Of a stretch of DNA of 64,000 nucleotides, positions 52,834 through 63,034 are shown piece after piece. The DNA is from Iodobacter violaceini. Its GTDB lineage: Bacteria; Pseudomonadota; Gammaproteobacteria; Burkholderiales; Chitinibacteraceae. Location of the stretch: contig NZ_JAAOLX010000003.1 of assembly GCF_011601265.1 (NCBI RefSeq), forward strand, positions 310,001 to 374,000, given 5' to 3'. The position numbers were made by a program, and so were the translations under genes. Below the pieces are notes generated by a model. It was not told where the DNA came from. It saw only the letters and a program-made list of their open reading frames with translations, and ran no database searches. How positions within the stretch are numbered: position 1 is the stretch's first letter; each line of letters opens with the position of its first letter.

Positions 52834-54114
52834 ATGAGTACAAAGGAACAAAAGATCGCCGCCATCCAGCAAGACTGGGACACCAATCCACGCTGGAAAG
52901 GCATCACCCGCCCTTATACAGCCGCAGACGTTGAACGCCTGCGTGGCAATGTGCAGGTTGAGCACACACTGGCCCGCCGTGGCGCAGAAAAACTTTGGTC
53001 TTTGGTGAACGAAACCCCTTATGTGCATGCGCTGGGCGCCTTAACCGGCAACCAGGCAATGCAGCAAATTAAAGCAGGCCTGAAAGCCATCTACCTTTCT
53101 GGCTGGCAAGTTGCCGCAGATGCAAACATCGCAGGTGAAATGTACCCGGACCAATCGCTTTACCCAGCGAACTCGGTTCCACTGGTGGTGCGCCGCATCA
53201 ATAACGCGCTGACCCGCGCCGACCAGATCAATCACGCCGAGGGGGACGACAGCATCGATTTCTTTGCTCCGATCGTAGCTGATGCAGAAGCAGGCTTTGG
53301 CGGCGTATTGAACGCCCACGAGCTGATGAAATCCATGATCGAAGCCGGTGCCGCCGGTGTTCACTTTGAAGACCAGCTGGCCTCGGTTAAAAAATGCGGC
53401 CATATGGGCGGCAAAGTATTAGTGCCAACACGTGAAGCGGTAGAAAAACTGGTTGCAGCGCGTTTTGCTGCCGACATCATGGGCGTGCCAACACTGATCG
53501 TAGCGCGTACCGATGCCGAAGCCGCTGATTTGCTGACTTCCGATGTGGATGCCAACGACAAGCCATTCTGCACTGGTGAGCGCACACCAGAAGGCTTCTA
53601 CAAAACCACACCGGGCCTTGAGCAAGCGATCAGCCGTGGCCTTGCCTACGCGCCTTATGCTGATTTGGTATGGTGTGAAACCGGCAAACCAGATTTAGAA
53701 TACGCCCGCAAATTTGCAGCTGCAATTCATGCCCAGTTCCCGGGTAAATTGCTGGCTTATAACTGCTCGCCATCGTTTAACTGGAAGAAAAACCTGGATG
53801 ACGCAACCATCGCTACCTTCCAGGCTGAGCTGGGCAAGATGGGTTACAAATTCCAGTTTATTACCCTGGCTGGTTTCCACGCGCTGAACTACGGCATGTT
53901 TAACCTGGCCCACGGCTACGCCCGCCGCGGCATGAGCGCCTTTGTTGAGCTGCAGGAAGCTGAATTTGCAGCTGCAGAACGTGGCTTTACAGCAGTGAAA
54001 CATCAGCGTGAAGTGGGTACAGGCTACTTTGATTCGGTTACGCAGGTAATCCAGCAAGGCCAGTCTTCCACCACCGCGCTGAAAGGCTCGACCGAAGAAG
54101 AACAGTTCCACTAA
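52834..54114 (+). CDS. aceA: Isocitrate lyase
   Basis: 426 residues, the short proteobacterial form. Catalytic signature [14 protein letters not shown] with the active-site cysteine, [18 protein letters not shown] metal site, [15 protein letters not shown] and [17 protein letters not shown]. Splits isocitrate into glyoxylate and succinate, the first step of the glyoxylate shunt. Followed by aceB after a 230-bp palindromic spacer. Confidence 0.97.
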   Translation: MSTKEQKIAAIQQDWDTNPRWKGITRPYTAADVERLRGNVQVEHTLARRGAEKLWSLVNETPYVHALGALTGNQAMQQIKAGLKAIYLSGWQVAADANIAGEMYPDQSLYPANSVPLVVRRINNALTRADQINHAEGDDSIDFFAPIVADAEAGFGGVLNAHELMKSMIEAGAAGVHFEDQLASVKKCGHMGGKVLVPTREAVEKLVAARFAADIMGVPTLIVARTDAEAADLLTSDVDANDKPFCTGERTPEGFYKTTPGLEQAISRGLAYAPYADLVWCETGKPDLEYARKFAAAIHAQFPGKLLAYNCSPSFNWKKNLDDATIATFQAELGKMGYKFQFITLAGFHALNYGMFNLAHGYARRGMSAFVELQEAEFAAAERGFTAVKHQREVGTGYFDSVTQVIQQGQSSTTALKGSTEEEQFH

Positions 54115-54120
54115 GACTCA

Positions 54121-54320
54121 AAACCCAAGTCTTAAAACACGGAGATCAATCCTCAGGGTGGTTAGGCCAGAAAATGCACTCAAGTAGAAGTGGGGCTGTA
54201 TCCTGGCCGTCACCCACCTCAGAGCCATGGTGGGTGACGGCCGAAACAGATCAGCGCCCTGAACATCAAAGAGCGGCCTGACCCACCCTGCGAAAATTCT
54301 GTGTTTCAAGGTTTGGGTTT
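54121..54320. repeat. Long imperfect palindrome between aceA and aceB
   Basis: Ends 54121-54140 and 54301-54320 are inverted copies (17 of 20 identical, AAACCCAA...CTT...AAACAC). Further in, CAGGGTGG with TAGGCC/CAGGCC is also mirrored, and the centre (54205-54218 with 54229-54242) is a perfect 14-bp stem GGCCGTCACCCACC with a 10-nt loop. The ~200-bp element nearly fills the spacer and contains no ORF. It resembles a miniature inverted-repeat element or a large mRNA hairpin. Confidence 0.8.
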
Positions 54321-54344
54321 CCCCCTAATGCTAAGGGATAAACC

Positions 54345-55931
54345 ATGACAACCACGCTTGCAGGTATTCGGGTTCTCGGCCATATCAGCCCTGCTTTTGC
54401 CCCTATTCTTACCCCCGATGCACTGGCTTTTTTAGCCGAGCTGCATCGCAGCTTCGAGCCGCGCCGCCGCGAGCTGATGGCTGCCCGCATTGAGCGCCAG
54501 GCACGGCTGGATGCCGGTGAAGTGCCTGATTTTCTGCCCGAAACCCAGCATATCCGCGATGGCAACTGGAGCATTGCGCCCCTGCCCGCAGATTTACTCG
54601 ACCGCCGCACCGAAATCACCGGCCCGGTAGAGCGCAAGATGATGATTAATGCGCTTAATTCCGGCGCTAAATCGTTTATGGCCGATTTTGAAGATTCCAA
54701 TACGCCAACATGGGAAAACCAGATCGAAGGCCAGATCAATGTAAAAGACGCCTATCGCAAAGAGCTGTCATTTACTTCGCCTGAAGGCAAGCAATACACA
54801 TTAAATAATGAAATATCCACGCTGATTCTGCGCCCGCGTGGCTGGCATCTGATGGAAAAACACGTTGAAGTCGACGGCGAAATCATCGCTGGTTCCTTAT
54901 TTGATTTTGGCCTTGCCGTTTTTCACAACCTGAAATACCGCCTAAGCCAGGGCACATCGTGTTATTTCTATCTGCCCAAAATGGAATCGCATCTAGAAGC
55001 CCGCCTCTGGAACGATGTCTTTACCTGGGCAGAGGCTGAGCTGGCCGCACCGCATGGCTGCATCAAGGGCACGGTACTGATCGAAACCATCCTCGCCGCT
55101 TTTGAAATGGACGAAATCCTTTACGAGCTAAAGGAACACTCCGCAGGCCTGAATGCCGGGCGCTGGGATTACATCTTCAGTTGTATTAAGAAATTTCGCG
55201 TTAACACCGATTTTTGCCTGGCCAATCGCAGCTTAATCACCATGACCGTGCCGTTTATGCGCGCTTATTCACTGCTGCTGATTAAAACCTGCCATCACCG
55301 CAATGCTCCGGCAATGGGCGGCATGAGCGCGGTGATTCCCATCAAGAACGACGAAGCGGCCAATGAAAAAGCCATGCAGCAAGTTCGCGCGGATAAAGAG
55401 CGCGATGCGACGGATGGCTACGATGGTGGCTGGGTGGCTCACCCTGGCCTCGTGGCCATTGCACAGGCCGCTTGGGATGCGGTTCTGGGCGAGAAGCCCA
55501 ATCAAATCAGCAAGCAACGCCCGGATGTCAGCGTGGCAAGCAGTGATTTACTGAACTTCCAGCCTGAAGCGCCAATTACCGAAGCCGGTTTACGCGGCAA
55601 TATCAGCGTAGGCGTGCAATATCTGGCCGCATGGATTTCCGGCCTTGGCTGCGTGCCGATTCATAATCTGATGGAAGACGCGGCCACGGCCGAAATCAGC
55701 CGCTCGCAAATCTGGCAATGGATCAGATCCCCCAAGGGCGTGCTGGACGATGGCCGCAAAGTCAGTAAAGAGCTGTTCCGCCAGTGGCTGCCAGAAGAAG
55801 TGGCCAAAATCCACACTACCGGCCGCTTTAGCAGCACGCTGGACGAGGCTGCACTGATGTTTGACGAGCTGACCACCAGCGGGGATTTTGTCGAATTCCT
55901 GACTTTACCAGGCTACGACAGGCTGAAATAA
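54345..55931 (+). CDS. aceB: Malate synthase A
   Basis: 528 residues, isoform A length. [80 protein letters not shown] and [20 protein letters not shown] are the family blocks, with catalytic Arg in LRPRGWH and Asp near the C-terminus. Condenses glyoxylate with acetyl-CoA, completing the shunt with aceA. Start follows the end of the palindromic spacer by 24 bp. Confidence 0.97.
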   Translation: MTTTLAGIRVLGHISPAFAPILTPDALAFLAELHRSFEPRRRELMAARIERQARLDAGEVPDFLPETQHIRDGNWSIAPLPADLLDRRTEITGPVERKMMINALNSGAKSFMADFEDSNTPTWENQIEGQINVKDAYRKELSFTSPEGKQYTLNNEISTLILRPRGWHLMEKHVEVDGEIIAGSLFDFGLAVFHNLKYRLSQGTSCYFYLPKMESHLEARLWNDVFTWAEAELAAPHGCIKGTVLIETILAAFEMDEILYELKEHSAGLNAGRWDYIFSCIKKFRVNTDFCLANRSLITMTVPFMRAYSLLLIKTCHHRNAPAMGGMSAVIPIKNDEAANEKAMQQVRADKERDATDGYDGGWVAHPGLVAIAQAAWDAVLGEKPNQISKQRPDVSVASSDLLNFQPEAPITEAGLRGNISVGVQYLAAWISGLGCVPIHNLMEDAATAEISRSQIWQWIRSPKGVLDDGRKVSKELFRQWLPEEVAKIHTTGRFSSTLDEAALMFDELTTSGDFVEFLTLPGYDRLK

Positions 55932-56218
55932 GAGTCAGTATTTTATAAAGAGCCCGCTTCAAAGGGTGTGCAAGCAGCGGCACACCCTGACTCCCCCTGT
56001 TTAATCAAACATATTCTTCTTTTATTGCTTATTCGCAAAGATCAAAAAATAATTTAAGCATTAAATAGATAATTGCCTTTTTTACAGCATTAATTTATTG
56101 CTGCCAATTTATATATACCATTAAGCAACGCCCCAATTTAAAAAAATGCAAGCGCCCTAACACCTTATTCATTTATTCTTTTATTGCAGCCTATAATTTG
56201 GCATTACACTCATAAAAG

Positions 56219-57685
56219 ATGATAAAGATGAAAACCAAACTACTTGCACTCTGTCTGCTTGCCATCGGGACTGGCCACGCAAAAGATATTAATAATAACT
56301 ACACACAAACCAGGCAGTACTATACGCAATTAATCAGCGCCCCCACACCCAATACGGCAGAACTGGGGCTATTGATGAATATGCTGCCTAAAGGTGCAGA
56401 TTTACATCACCATTATTCCGGCGCTATTTATGCTGAAACTTATCTGGAATGGGTGGGCAGGCAAAAATTTTGCATTTACAGCGAAGACAACGCCGCACTG
56501 AATGCACAGAAATTTCATATCAATACCAGCCCTGCTGAAGCAAGCAGTAAAATTTGTCTGAGTGCCGATGCAACGCGGCAGAACAATGCTTTCTACCGTG
56601 AATTACTGCAAAAATGGTCTGATAAAGATTTCAGTAATCACAGCCATGATCAGCCAGCGCCTGATCAGAATTTTTTTAATACCTTCTTTTATTTTATGCC
56701 GGTTGCCAGCTACGCCATGCATGAAGGCTTTCAATCTTTAAAAGAGCGTGCCCTGGCAGAAAACGTGCAATATCTGGAAACCATGGTCGATCTGGCCCCT
56801 GGCATCAGCAATAAAGAATTAGACGAAAAAATGAATCAGCTGGTGCAAAACCCTAAAGATGCTGAAGCCATTTTTGCCAGCTATGCCGATTTTATGGCTC
56901 AAGACACCGCCAGCCAGCAGCAAATCAGCGCCTATATCAAAACCATGGAAGATGCAGCCAAAGGCATAGACAGCAGCGATTTTAAATTACGCGTGCAAGC
57001 CTATGTATTGCGCAATCTGTCGCCTTCTCTGGTCTTTAGCCAAATGTATTCCGCCTTTGCCGCAGATAAAGCCAGCGATTTAATTGTGGCCGTTAATATT
57101 GTAGGGCCAGAAAATGAACACGTTGCGATGCGTGATTATGATCTGCATATGCAAATGTTTAAATTTTTTAAGAAACGCTACCCGGACAGCAAGCTCGCCC
57201 TGCACGCGGGTGAATTAGCACTTGGTATGGTTCCGCCGGAAGGGTTAAAAAATCATATTAATGATGCGGTACAAATCGCTGGCGCAAATCGTATTGGCCA
57301 CGGCATTGATATTACCCACGAAAAAAATGCTGATGTACTTTTAAAGAAGCTGAAAGAAAAAGATATTGCGGTAGAAGTTAACCTCACCAGCAATGAATTT
57401 ATTCTTGGGGTAAAAAACGAAGCACACCCTGTTCAGGTTTACCGCCGTCACGGTGTGCCCTTTGTAATATCCAGCGATGATCCGGGTGTATCACGCAATA
57501 ATCTCAGCGGCGAATACCTGCTCTACGCCAGCCGCTATAAACCATCCTACGACGAGCTGAAAAACACCGCCATGAACAGCATTCGTTATTCATTCCTGGG
57601 CAAAGCGGAAAAAGCCACAGAAATACAGGCTCTGAAACAACGCTTTGATGAGTTTGAAGCGAAAGTTGCAAAAATGATTAAATAA
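56219..57685 (+). CDS. Exported adenosine deaminase-like protein (ADGF type)
   Basis: 488 residues; an ATG at 56228 gives an equally good signal peptide (MKTKLLALCLLAIGTGHA). Metal-dependent amidohydrolase fold: zinc HxH in LPKGADLHHHYSGAIY (~60-70), LALHAGELALG, NRIGHGIDITHE and the catalytic SSDDPGVSRNNLSGEY. These four blocks are those of adenosine/AMP deaminases; the signal peptide and length match bacterial ADGF/CECR1-like enzymes, so it likely deaminates adenosine in the periplasm. Stand-alone gene with a 287-bp AT-rich spacer upstream where I see no specific site. Confidence 0.85.
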   Translation: MIKMKTKLLALCLLAIGTGHAKDINNNYTQTRQYYTQLISAPTPNTAELGLLMNMLPKGADLHHHYSGAIYAETYLEWVGRQKFCIYSEDNAALNAQKFHINTSPAEASSKICLSADATRQNNAFYRELLQKWSDKDFSNHSHDQPAPDQNFFNTFFYFMPVASYAMHEGFQSLKERALAENVQYLETMVDLAPGISNKELDEKMNQLVQNPKDAEAIFASYADFMAQDTASQQQISAYIKTMEDAAKGIDSSDFKLRVQAYVLRNLSPSLVFSQMYSAFAADKASDLIVAVNIVGPENEHVAMRDYDLHMQMFKFFKKRYPDSKLALHAGELALGMVPPEGLKNHINDAVQIAGANRIGHGIDITHEKNADVLLKKLKEKDIAVEVNLTSNEFILGVKNEAHPVQVYRRHGVPFVISSDDPGVSRNNLSGEYLLYASRYKPSYDELKNTAMNSIRYSFLGKAEKATEIQALKQRFDEFEAKVAKMIK

Positions 57686-57700
57686 TCATCATCGCAAGCT

Positions 57701-57733
57701 AAAAAAACGGATGAGCCTGTGGCTCATCCGTTT
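57701..57733. terminator. Bidirectional terminator between deaminase and ydgA-like genes
   Basis: AAACGGATGAGCC at 57705-57717 pairs with 57721-57733 across loop TGT, A-run before and T's at the end of the stem. Confidence 0.88.
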
Positions 57734-57744
57734 ATTAATGCTGA

Positions 57745-59091
57745 TTAATGCATGCCAAGCAGTTCAGGCAATTCAACTATTTTTCCGTTCAGTACGATTT
57801 TTCCGTCTTTTAACTGAATTTTTGTTTTAAGTAATTTGCCATCATTTTCCAGCTTTCCATCTTCAACCCCAAGCTGAACCGAGGATTGAAACATTTCCAG
57901 CGTGGGTTCAATTGCTTCTTCTTCAGCTGATTCACGAATCATTCTTTCAGCAAAAGCATTAGGCAATTGCAGGGCAAGCATGGCGTTTACTTTATTAATC
58001 AGCTGATCCGGGTTTTCCAAATCTTCCTGTTTAATATCTTTGCTGCTTAAATCCAGCGCAATCATGCTTTCGCCTTCAGGCGTATGCAGTTTAATATTCT
58101 GCTTCATAGAAGGGTTTTTCTTCAGAATATCCATCAGCAAGGCTTGCATTGCTTTAGCTTGTGATTTCCCATCGAAATTACACTGCAATATGCCTTTTTT
58201 CCAGCTTAACTCATTAATCCCTTTAAGTGCCTTTGGATCAATCTGGCTTACCGCTAAATTCATTTCAAATTTGCCAATATCTTTTGAGTTGAATTTAATT
58301 TTATCTGCCGTTCCCTTTCCGGAAAAATCCAGCAAGCCATTATTAAGTTTAGATTCACTATTTAACAGCAGCTGGCCCATAGAAACCTGGATATCTTTCT
58401 CTTGCTTTTTGCTGGAAACATCAAAGCCTTCAACAGTTAAAGACTCAGCCCCCGCATAAACTCCATCTGCAGCATTTTTATAGTTTCCCTTATAGCTAAT
58501 AGCACCCAGCTTGAACTGGGTGACATTATTGCTTTCCTTGCCCTCTGCACCATTCACTGCAAAATCAAAATCGATGTAGCTGGCATTTTTATCGTACTTA
58601 ATCAGCGAGTTAAATCCTTTCCAGTTTACATTGCCTTTTTCATCGTCAACGGTAAATGCAGGGCTGGAAATGCGGGTTTGTAAATCACCAGATAAACTGA
58701 CTTTGGTATTAATTTCCAAAGGCTCTTTACCTTTAAATACTTTAGCCAGCTCTTCCCTTGTTTTATCGCTATAAACAACTTTGGTGTTAATTTCCAAACC
58801 AAAGGGATTATGCTGAATTGTATTAATTAAAGTGATCTGCCCTGTTGCGCCATGTAATGGTGATGCTTCACCCCCATCTTCACAACCCAGCTGGTAAGTC
58901 ACTTCCTCTGTTGAAGTCCAGAACCCTTTTTTGAAATCACGTTTTACAACTTTTACAATTTTGTAGTCTTTCAGCGCATCACCTGCCTCGCTGACTTTAT
59001 GATCCAGGGTGCTCCCTGCGTACCAGGTTGCTCCTGCAAAACCTGCGCCAGCCAAAACAGCAAGCGCAAGGGCTAATTTAGTTTTATTCAT
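57745..59091 (-). CDS. YdgA family protein (DUF945)
   Basis: 448 residues with an N-terminal membrane anchor or signal (LALALAVLAGAGFAGATWYA). HNPFGLEINTKVVYSDKTRE, LEINTKVSLSGDLQTRISSP and KGILQCNFDGKSQAKAMQAL are typical of DUF945/YdgA, envelope proteins made of repeated beta-rich segments. The E. coli homologue is an inner-membrane-anchored periplasmic protein of uncertain role. Single gene. Confidence 0.82.
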   Translation of the reverse strand: MNKTKLALALAVLAGAGFAGATWYAGSTLDHKVSEAGDALKDYKIVKVVKRDFKKGFWTSTEEVTYQLGCEDGGEASPLHGATGQITLINTIQHNPFGLEINTKVVYSDKTREELAKVFKGKEPLEINTKVSLSGDLQTRISSPAFTVDDEKGNVNWKGFNSLIKYDKNASYIDFDFAVNGAEGKESNNVTQFKLGAISYKGNYKNAADGVYAGAESLTVEGFDVSSKKQEKDIQVSMGQLLLNSESKLNNGLLDFSGKGTADKIKFNSKDIGKFEMNLAVSQIDPKALKGINELSWKKGILQCNFDGKSQAKAMQALLMDILKKNPSMKQNIKLHTPEGESMIALDLSSKDIKQEDLENPDQLINKVNAMLALQLPNAFAERMIRESAEEEAIEPTLEMFQSSVQLGVEDGKLENDGKLLKTKIQLKDGKIVLNGKIVELPELLGMH

Positions 59092-59149
59092 CTGAATACT
59101 CGCTCTGTATCAATAAAAACGGGTCAATAATAAACGGGGTAAAAACTGA

Positions 59150-59797
59150 TTAGCCTGCCTGCTGCAGCCTGTACTCCACCAGCTCGGCAATGCTTAATAC
59201 CTGCAAACCATGCTCTGATGCATATTCACTGATTTCTTCGCCACGCGCCATTGTGCCATCAGGATTCATCAATTCGCACAACACTGCCGCGGGCTGCAGC
59301 CCTGCTAAAACGGCCAGATCAACCGAGCCTTCCGTGTGCCCGCGCCGCGCCAGAACGCCGCCGGCCGTGGCACGCAGCGGAAACACATGGCCGGGGCTGG
59401 CCAGATCACCCGCTTGTGCACCGCTGGCAATCGCAGCCTTAATGGTGGTGACCCGATCGGCGGCAGATACTCCGGTTGTGACCCCATGCCGCGCTTCAAT
59501 TGATACGGTAAAAGCTGTGCTGAAACGGCTTTGATTGTCAGTCACCATAGGCGGCAGCTGCAGGTGCTGCAAGGCTTCGTCGGTGAGGCAAAGGCAAACA
59601 ATACCGCTGCCATCGCGAATCATTTGCGCCATGCTCCGGTCGGTGATTTTTTCTGCAGCCACAATTAAATCGGCTTCGTTTTCGCGATCGAAATCGTCCA
59701 TTAATAAAACCGGGCGTCCCTGGCGCATATCAGCCAGTGCTTGTTTAAAGCGAACAGAAAAAGGAGCAAGTACAGGATTCAGAATTTCAGTAAACAT
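59150..59797 (-). CDS. ribB: 3,4-dihydroxy-2-butanone-4-phosphate synthase
   Basis: 215 residues from the ATG at 59797; a TTG six codons upstream is weaker. It is the single-domain RibB form with no RibA fusion. Active-site acidic loop [50 protein letters not shown] and [16 protein letters not shown] are diagnostic. Makes the four-carbon precursor of riboflavin from ribulose-5-phosphate. Controlled by the FMN riboswitch about 290 nt upstream. Confidence 0.96.
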   Translation of the reverse strand: MFTEILNPVLAPFSVRFKQALADMRQGRPVLLMDDFDRENEADLIVAAEKITDRSMAQMIRDGSGIVCLCLTDEALQHLQLPPMVTDNQSRFSTAFTVSIEARHGVTTGVSAADRVTTIKAAIASGAQAGDLASPGHVFPLRATAGGVLARRGHTEGSVDLAVLAGLQPAAVLCELMNPDGTMARGEEISEYASEHGLQVLSIAELVEYRLQQAG

Positions 59798-60090
59798 AGA
59801 GAAACGCTCTCGCAAAATAGGTAGGCGAAAAACGGTTCAGGGAGTGGGACAGCCGCAGGTAAGCAGCAGCCTGATGAGCAAGACTCTTCAGCCAGTATTG
59901 AGAGGCGCTCAGCCTGAAGCACAGAATAAAACGAGCACAGCCGGGCCACAGAAAAAGCCATTGAATCTGTCGCTTCTTCTGTAAAACGCGGTGTTCTCAG
60001 TATTTTCTGCTGTGCAGGATTTTGCTCACTCAGTACTTAAGCCGAAGCAGCCTGAACATCAGTTGCAGCCATGACCAGTTTATAGCGACG

Positions 60091-60254
60091 CATCTTCTTT
60101 CATCCGGACTATCACCGTCGGCTCTGGAATTTAACCAGATCTGCTGACCCTGAGCTTATCAATACAGCGCAGGCGCTCGCGGGCTTGTGTGATCATCTTT
60201 TGAGAAAACAGCACACTTACCGCCGGTGGGGAGTTGCACCCCGCCCTGAAGACG
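60091..60254 (-). promoter_or_regulatory. FMN riboswitch (RFN element) of ribB
   Basis: Read on the minus strand: CAGGGCGGGGTGCAACTCCC, CACCGGCGGTAAGTG, AAGCCCGCGAGCGCC, GATCTGGTTAAATTCCAGAG, CCGACGGTGATAGTCCGGAT, GAAAGAAGATG, the conserved RFN core. P1 pairs 60248-60253 (GTCTTC) with 60092-60097 (GAAGAT). Flavin mononucleotide should shut off ribB expression. Confidence 0.95.
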
Positions 60255-60568
60255 TACGACATAGGAAAAATATTCCAAGCCACATTGTCAGCTTTTAAAC
60301 GCCCATTTGTCTATAATCCACGGGAAAACACTTACACTATTTCTTAATAAAATATACATATCATGCAAGCGTAATAGAATAAATCTTCAAAAACATATGC
60401 AGCCATGTACCCCATGGCTCATCCTGATGCGGCATAAATTCGGGCAACGCCGGGGACAAGTGCCACAGATTGTAAATTTTATACAAACCTTTCCACCCGC
60501 CTTGCCTGCATAAGAAGCTTCATAGCAAGCTGGCGAGCTGCTAAGCTAGCGGCAGGAGATTTAATATT
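60255..60568. other. Non-coding divergent spacer between FMN riboswitch and corC-like gene
   Basis: No supported ORF longer than ~68 codons and none with a ribosome site. It should hold the divergent promoters of ribB and the CNNM/CorC-type gene; none was recognised with confidence. GCAGGAGAT just before 60569 is the ribosome site of the downstream gene. Confidence 0.45.
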
Positions 60569-61882
60569 ATGATGAATGGCTTACTTATTATTTTTATTCT
60601 TATTTTAATTAGTGCATTTTTCTCTGTTTCAGAAATTGCGCTAGCCGCAGCACGTAAACACAAGCTGCAACAAATGAGTGAAGACGGCGATAAGCGTGCC
60701 GATCTGGTACTGGCCCTGCAGGAGCGGCCAGGAGACTTTTTTACCGTGGTGCAAGTTGGCGTAAATGCCGTTGCAATTCTGGGCGGTATATTGGGAGAGC
60801 CTGCTTTTTCCCCCGTTTTTAAAGCGCTGTTTATTCAATTGGCTGTACAGGCAGAAACAGCCGAAACGCTGGGTTTTCTGCTGTCGTTTACCGTAGTTAC
60901 AGGATTGTTTATTCAGTTTGCCGATTTAATTCCCAAACGAATTGGCATGGCCGTACCCGAAGCCACCGCTGTAAATGTTGTGTCACCTATTTTATTTTGT
61001 ATTTTTCTGCTGCGCCCTCTGGTTTTTATTTTTGATGGCATTGCCAATATGATTTTTAATGCCTTCAATTTACCTGCAGTGCGCCGGGATGAAATTACCA
61101 CTGATGATATTGTGGCCATGGCAGATGCTGGCGCAATGGCAGGCACGGTACGCCGCAAAGAGCACAATCTGATTGAAAACGTGTTTGAATTAGAAACTCG
61201 TACCGTTACATCCGTAATGACCGCACGTGAAAGTGTGATTTTCTTTTCTCTGAATGAAAAAGAAGAAACAATCAGGGCCAGAATGCTGGCTGATCCGCAT
61301 TCAAAATTTCTGCTTTGTGAAAACAGCATCGACAGCGTATTTGCCTATATCGATGCCAAAGATATTTTGCAATTGGTACTTAAAGGCGGCGAAATTAATT
61401 TGCTGGAAGGCTTAAAGCAATGCGGAAATCGCAAATTGCTGACGATTCCGGATACGCTTTCTTTATCTGAAGTACTGGAGCAATTTAAAGAAGCTCGCGA
61501 AGACTTTGCCGTTATTCTGAATGAATACGCCTTAGTGGTTGGCATTATTACGCTGAACGATGTCACGATTCAGCTGATGGGCAGTATGGTAGACCCTGGC
61601 GCCGATCAGATTGTGCAGCGGGATGAAAGCTCATGGCTGGTTGATGGCGTAACGCCGATTGAAGACGTAAAAAAAGCACTGGATATCGACGAATTAAAAG
61701 ATGAAGAGAATTACGAAACCATTGCCGGTTTTATGATGTATATGCTTAAACGCATACCTAAAAAAGCCGAGCTGCTGATTTTTGGTGATTACAAATTTGA
61801 AGTGGTCGATATTGATAATTATCGTATTGATCAGCTGCTGGTCACCCGAATCAATCCGCAGAAAAAAGCGGACGAAGAGTAA
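60569..61882 (+). CDS. CNNM/CorC-HlyC family membrane protein
   Basis: 437 residues. The N-terminal DUF21/CNNM membrane domain (~1-190: ISAFFSVSEIALAAARKHKL, VQVGVNAVAILGGILGE, FADLIPKRIGMAVPEATAV) has about four helices. A CBS pair (~205-330) includes TRTVTSVMTARESVIFFSLN and a C-terminal CorC/HlyC domain (~345-430) follows. Homologues are called hemolysin-like but more probably act in Mg2+/Co2+ transport. Good ribosome site. Confidence 0.9.
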   Translation: MMNGLLIIFILILISAFFSVSEIALAAARKHKLQQMSEDGDKRADLVLALQERPGDFFTVVQVGVNAVAILGGILGEPAFSPVFKALFIQLAVQAETAETLGFLLSFTVVTGLFIQFADLIPKRIGMAVPEATAVNVVSPILFCIFLLRPLVFIFDGIANMIFNAFNLPAVRRDEITTDDIVAMADAGAMAGTVRRKEHNLIENVFELETRTVTSVMTARESVIFFSLNEKEETIRARMLADPHSKFLLCENSIDSVFAYIDAKDILQLVLKGGEINLLEGLKQCGNRKLLTIPDTLSLSEVLEQFKEAREDFAVILNEYALVVGIITLNDVTIQLMGSMVDPGADQIVQRDESSWLVDGVTPIEDVKKALDIDELKDEENYETIAGFMMYMLKRIPKKAELLIFGDYKFEVVDIDNYRIDQLLVTRINPQKKADEE

Positions 61883-61884
61883 TT

Positions 61885-61912
61885 AAAAAACGGGCAAGGT
61901 TCTACCTTGCCC
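61885..61912 (-). terminator. Terminator of the lpoB operon
   Basis: GGGCAAGGT at 61892-61900 pairs with ACCTTGCCC at 61904-61912 across a 3-nt loop. On the minus strand the stem is followed by GTTTTTTAATT, so it ends the lpoB-side transcript. Confidence 0.85.
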
Positions 61913-61981
61913 ATGCATTGAATACTACCAGCGTTTATTGCAATGCAAGAAGCGGGCACAGTGATATGCCCGCCTTGCAAA

Positions 61982-62578
61982 TTAACGCTTGGATGTTTTG
62001 CGAATTTCTTTTTCATCCTGCCATTCATCCACACCCTCTTCGATATTCTTTAAGATCAGTGTGAATTTATAATAAACGTCTTTAGTGCTGTCGTTCTTTT
62101 TAACAATCGATGTAATTTCGCCTGTTAATAAATATTTAGCGCCCTTCATCTGCCCGACTTTTACTTTATTTTTATATAAGCCACTTTCTGTCTGGCGGCG
62201 GATTTCTTCAACCTGCGCATCTAATGTGCTGCTGTCGGTTACAAATTTAGCACCGCTTTTCATCAGCTGCGTTTTCATGCTATTGGTGATATTGCGGGTA
62301 TCAATATATTCAGTGGTTTTGTTTTTAACTTCGGCCACCACAATTAAAGGGCGGCCAGCCATGGATGGGTGCTGCATTAAAGAGCGCGCCATTGATTCTG
62401 AAATCATTTGCAAATCGGTAGAGCCAAATTCATTGGTGACCGTTTCAACCGCCTTGCTGTCGCCATAAACCACATCGCCACCGCCTACGGTAGGTGATGA
62501 GCTGGAAGCGCAGCCTGTGGCCAGCAATACTGCTGCCAATACCGCGCTCAGCTTTAATGCTTGTTTCATTGTTTTCAT
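61982..62578 (-). CDS. lpoB: Penicillin-binding-protein activator LpoB
   Basis: 198 residues. Lipoprotein signal with LLATGC (lipid cysteine C23), then GSTDLQMISESMARSLMQHP, SMAGRPLIVVAEVKNKTTEY and IDTRNITNSMKTQLMKSGAK, the conserved LpoB fold. Outer-membrane lipoprotein that activates PBP1b peptidoglycan synthesis in enterobacteria. The linker between cysteine and fold is short. It lies in a three-gene set with YcfL- and COG3014-like genes, as in gammaproteobacteria such as Vibrio (from memory). Confidence 0.88.
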   Translation of the reverse strand: MKTMKQALKLSAVLAAVLLATGCASSSSPTVGGGDVVYGDSKAVETVTNEFGSTDLQMISESMARSLMQHPSMAGRPLIVVAEVKNKTTEYIDTRNITNSMKTQLMKSGAKFVTDSSTLDAQVEEIRRQTESGLYKNKVKVGQMKGAKYLLTGEITSIVKKNDSTKDVYYKFTLILKNIEEGVDEWQDEKEIRKTSKR

Positions 62579-62597
62579 TGATCTGATCCTTTAGAAA

Positions 62598-62999
62598 TTA
62601 CTTAGCAGCAGGGACTGCACCTGTGTTGTCCGGGCTATTGACTTCCATTTTGAAATCCACGGCAGATGGCACGGGGGCAATGGTGTCGATAACTTGTTTT
62701 TGCAAACCAATAAATTTAAGCGGCTTCCATACTTCTTCGCCGCCCACCACAAAGCCGGCATCATCAAACCAGCGGAAGCGATAATAAAGCTGCTGATCGC
62801 CCTTATCCTGATTCTGCATTTCAAGCTGCACTGCCAGCAGGCCATTACGCTGAGCGGTGCGCCCGCCGGTGAGTTTGATGTATTTCATTTCACCCAGCTG
62901 CTCGATGCGATCAGAAAGTGAAATCGGGGCGGCCTGGGCGATGGCTGAAAACCCAAGAACAGCGGCCAGTAAAACGCCACGGGCAAGATACTTTTTCAT
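62598..62999 (-). CDS. YcfL-family exported protein
   Basis: 133 residues from the ATG at 62999. The signal peptide MKKYLARGVLLAAVLGFSAI is cleaved near AQA. QLGEMKYIKLTGGRTAQRNG, LLAVQLEMQNQDKGDQQLYY and RFRWFDDAGFVVGGEEVWKP fit YcfL (DUF1425), here without the lipoprotein cysteine of some members. Function unknown; co-transcribed with lpoB. Confidence 0.82.
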   Translation of the reverse strand: MKKYLARGVLLAAVLGFSAIAQAAPISLSDRIEQLGEMKYIKLTGGRTAQRNGLLAVQLEMQNQDKGDQQLYYRFRWFDDAGFVVGGEEVWKPLKFIGLQKQVIDTIAPVPSAVDFKMEVNSPDNTGAVPAAK

Positions 63000-63034
63000 G
63001 GTTATTCCTTTATTCAAAGTAGAAAACACGATGA

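Noticed and set aside
58040-58459. 139-codon plus-strand ORF opposite the ydgA-like gene
   Set aside because: Hydrophobic but wholly antisense to a real gene, without a ribosome site.
60307-60513. 68-codon ORF in the ribB-corC spacer
   Set aside because: No ribosome site, no homology-like features, and it occupies the expected divergent promoter region.
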